From: Kocuria sp.
Lineage (GTDB): Bacteria > Actinomycetota > Actinomycetes > Actinomycetales > Micrococcaceae
Assembly: GCA_030453435.1 (NCBI GenBank)
Contig: JAKDKI010000151.1
Location: 1 to 6,075, forward strand
Reading direction: 5' to 3'
Length of the DNA: 6,075 nucleotides
Shown in pieces: positions 5,417 through 6,075 of this stretch (position 1 is the first letter of the stretch; each line of letters starts with the position of its first letter). Both the position numbers and the translations under genes were made by a program. The notes below the pieces were generated by a model, which searched no databases, was not told the DNA's origin, and saw only the letters and a program-made list of their open reading frames with translations.

Positions 5417-6075
5417 TCAGCCGAAGCGGCCGGACACGTAATCCTCCGTCTCCTTCATCTGCGGGTTGTTGAAGATCTCAGTGGTGGGCGCGTACTCGAT
5501 GAGCTTGCCCGGCTTGCCGGTGCCTTCGATATTGAAGAACGCGGTCCGGTCGGACACACGCGATGCCTGCTGCATGTTGTGGGTCACGATCACCACGGTG
5601 TAATCCGTCTTGAGCTCGTTGATCAGGTCCTCTATCGCCAGCGTGGAGATGGGGTCCAGGGCGGAGCAGGGCTCATCCATGAGGATCACGTCAGGCTTCA
5701 CCGCGATGGCACGCGCGATGCACAGACGCTGCTGCTGACCACCGGACAGACCCGAACCGGGCTTGTTTAGACGATCCTTGACCTCGTTCCAGAGGTTGGC
5801 GCCGCGCAGTGAGGACTCCACCAGCTCATCCGCGTCCTTGGACGAAATGCGCTTGTTGTTGAGCTTCACGCCCGCCAGCACGTTGTCGCGGATGGACATG
5901 GTGGGGAACGGGTTGGGTCGCTGGAAGACCATACCGATCATGGAGCGCACCGTGACAGGGTCAACGCCCTTGCCGTAGAGGTCGTCGCCGTCCAGGAGCA
6001 CCTTGCCCTTGGCATAAGCACCGGGGATGACCTCGTGCATGCGGTTGAGCGTGCGCAGGAAGGTGGACTTACCGC
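5417..6075 (-). CDS. pstB: Phosphate ABC importer ATPase PstB, N-terminus missing
   Basis: The C-terminal 218 residues of PstB, the cytoplasmic ATPase that drives the high-affinity PstSCAB phosphate importer. The frame runs off the right edge in the middle of the Walker A motif, of which GKST is still visible as the first four complete codons; about 40 N-terminal residues are missing. In visible numbering, the Q-loop is VFQRPNPFP (Gln51), the ABC signature LSGGQQQR covers about 109-116, Walker B ends in MDEP with Asp133-Glu134, and the H-loop His is at 165 in VTHNMQQA. PstB-specific features are the NPFP after the Q-loop, [10 protein letters not shown], and the end [12 protein letters not shown] Met codon at 6040 is internal, not the start. 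In most bacteria pstB ends a pstSCAB operon, so pstA, pstC and pstS probably lie beyond the right edge; the terminator after it agrees with its being last. Expression is usually induced by low phosphate. Confidence 0.97.
   Translation of the reverse strand, partial: GKSTFLRTLNRMHEVIPGAYAKGKVLLDGDDLYGKGVDPVTVRSMIGMVFQRPNPFPTMSIRDNVLAGVKLNNKRISSKDADELVESSLRGANLWNEVKDRLNKPGSGLSGGQQQRLCIARAIAVKPDVILMDEPCSALDPISTLAIEDLINELKTDYTVVIVTHNMQQASRVSDRTAFFNIEGTGKPGKLIEYAPTTEIFNNPQMKETEDYVSGRFG

Overview
The window looks like ordinary chromosome of a high-GC Gram-positive bacterium, most likely an actinobacterium near the Micrococcales. I base this on G/C-rich third codon positions, two TANNNT -10 boxes placed exactly for leaderless mRNAs, and gene types at home in that group: a three-domain glutaminase and a DUF47-Pit pair beside pst. 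I cannot name a genus. I see no transposase, integrase, phage gene or CRISPR array.

Left part (1-207): the 5' part of a tRNA-Lys(UUU) on the minus strand runs off the left edge. It is separated from the first protein gene by a divergent intergenic stretch with a likely promoter for each direction.

Central plus-strand block (208-3434): a FetB-family (UPF0014) membrane permease of 248 aa overlaps by 4 bp a glutaminase of 613 aa, which carries a STAS-like domain and a cyclic-nucleotide-binding-like domain behind the catalytic domain. Then, 21 bp on, comes a soluble 206-aa protein of unknown function with its own apparent leaderless promoter. The partner ATPase FetA is not in the window.

Intergenic leader (3435-3693): 259 bp without a convincing gene. 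It holds small hairpins, a perfect TGGTC-T-GACCA palindrome resembling a FadR-type GntR operator, and a good -10 box before the next gene.

Phosphate block (3694-6075): a DUF47/PhoU-like accessory protein and a Pit-type permease lie 4 nt apart and are probably translationally coupled. Both are divergent at positions usually conserved in their families. Converging on them from the right edge is PstB, the ATPase of the high-affinity phosphate ABC importer, missing its N-terminus. One strong hairpin between pit and pstB can serve both, but it has a T-rich tail only in the pstB direction. A low-affinity-type and a high-affinity phosphate uptake system thus meet end to end.

No clearly new multi-gene system stands out. 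The items most worth a second look are the glutaminase with degenerate-looking sensory domains coupled to an orphan FetB, the motif-deviant DUF47-Pit pair, and the FadR-like palindrome upstream of that pair.
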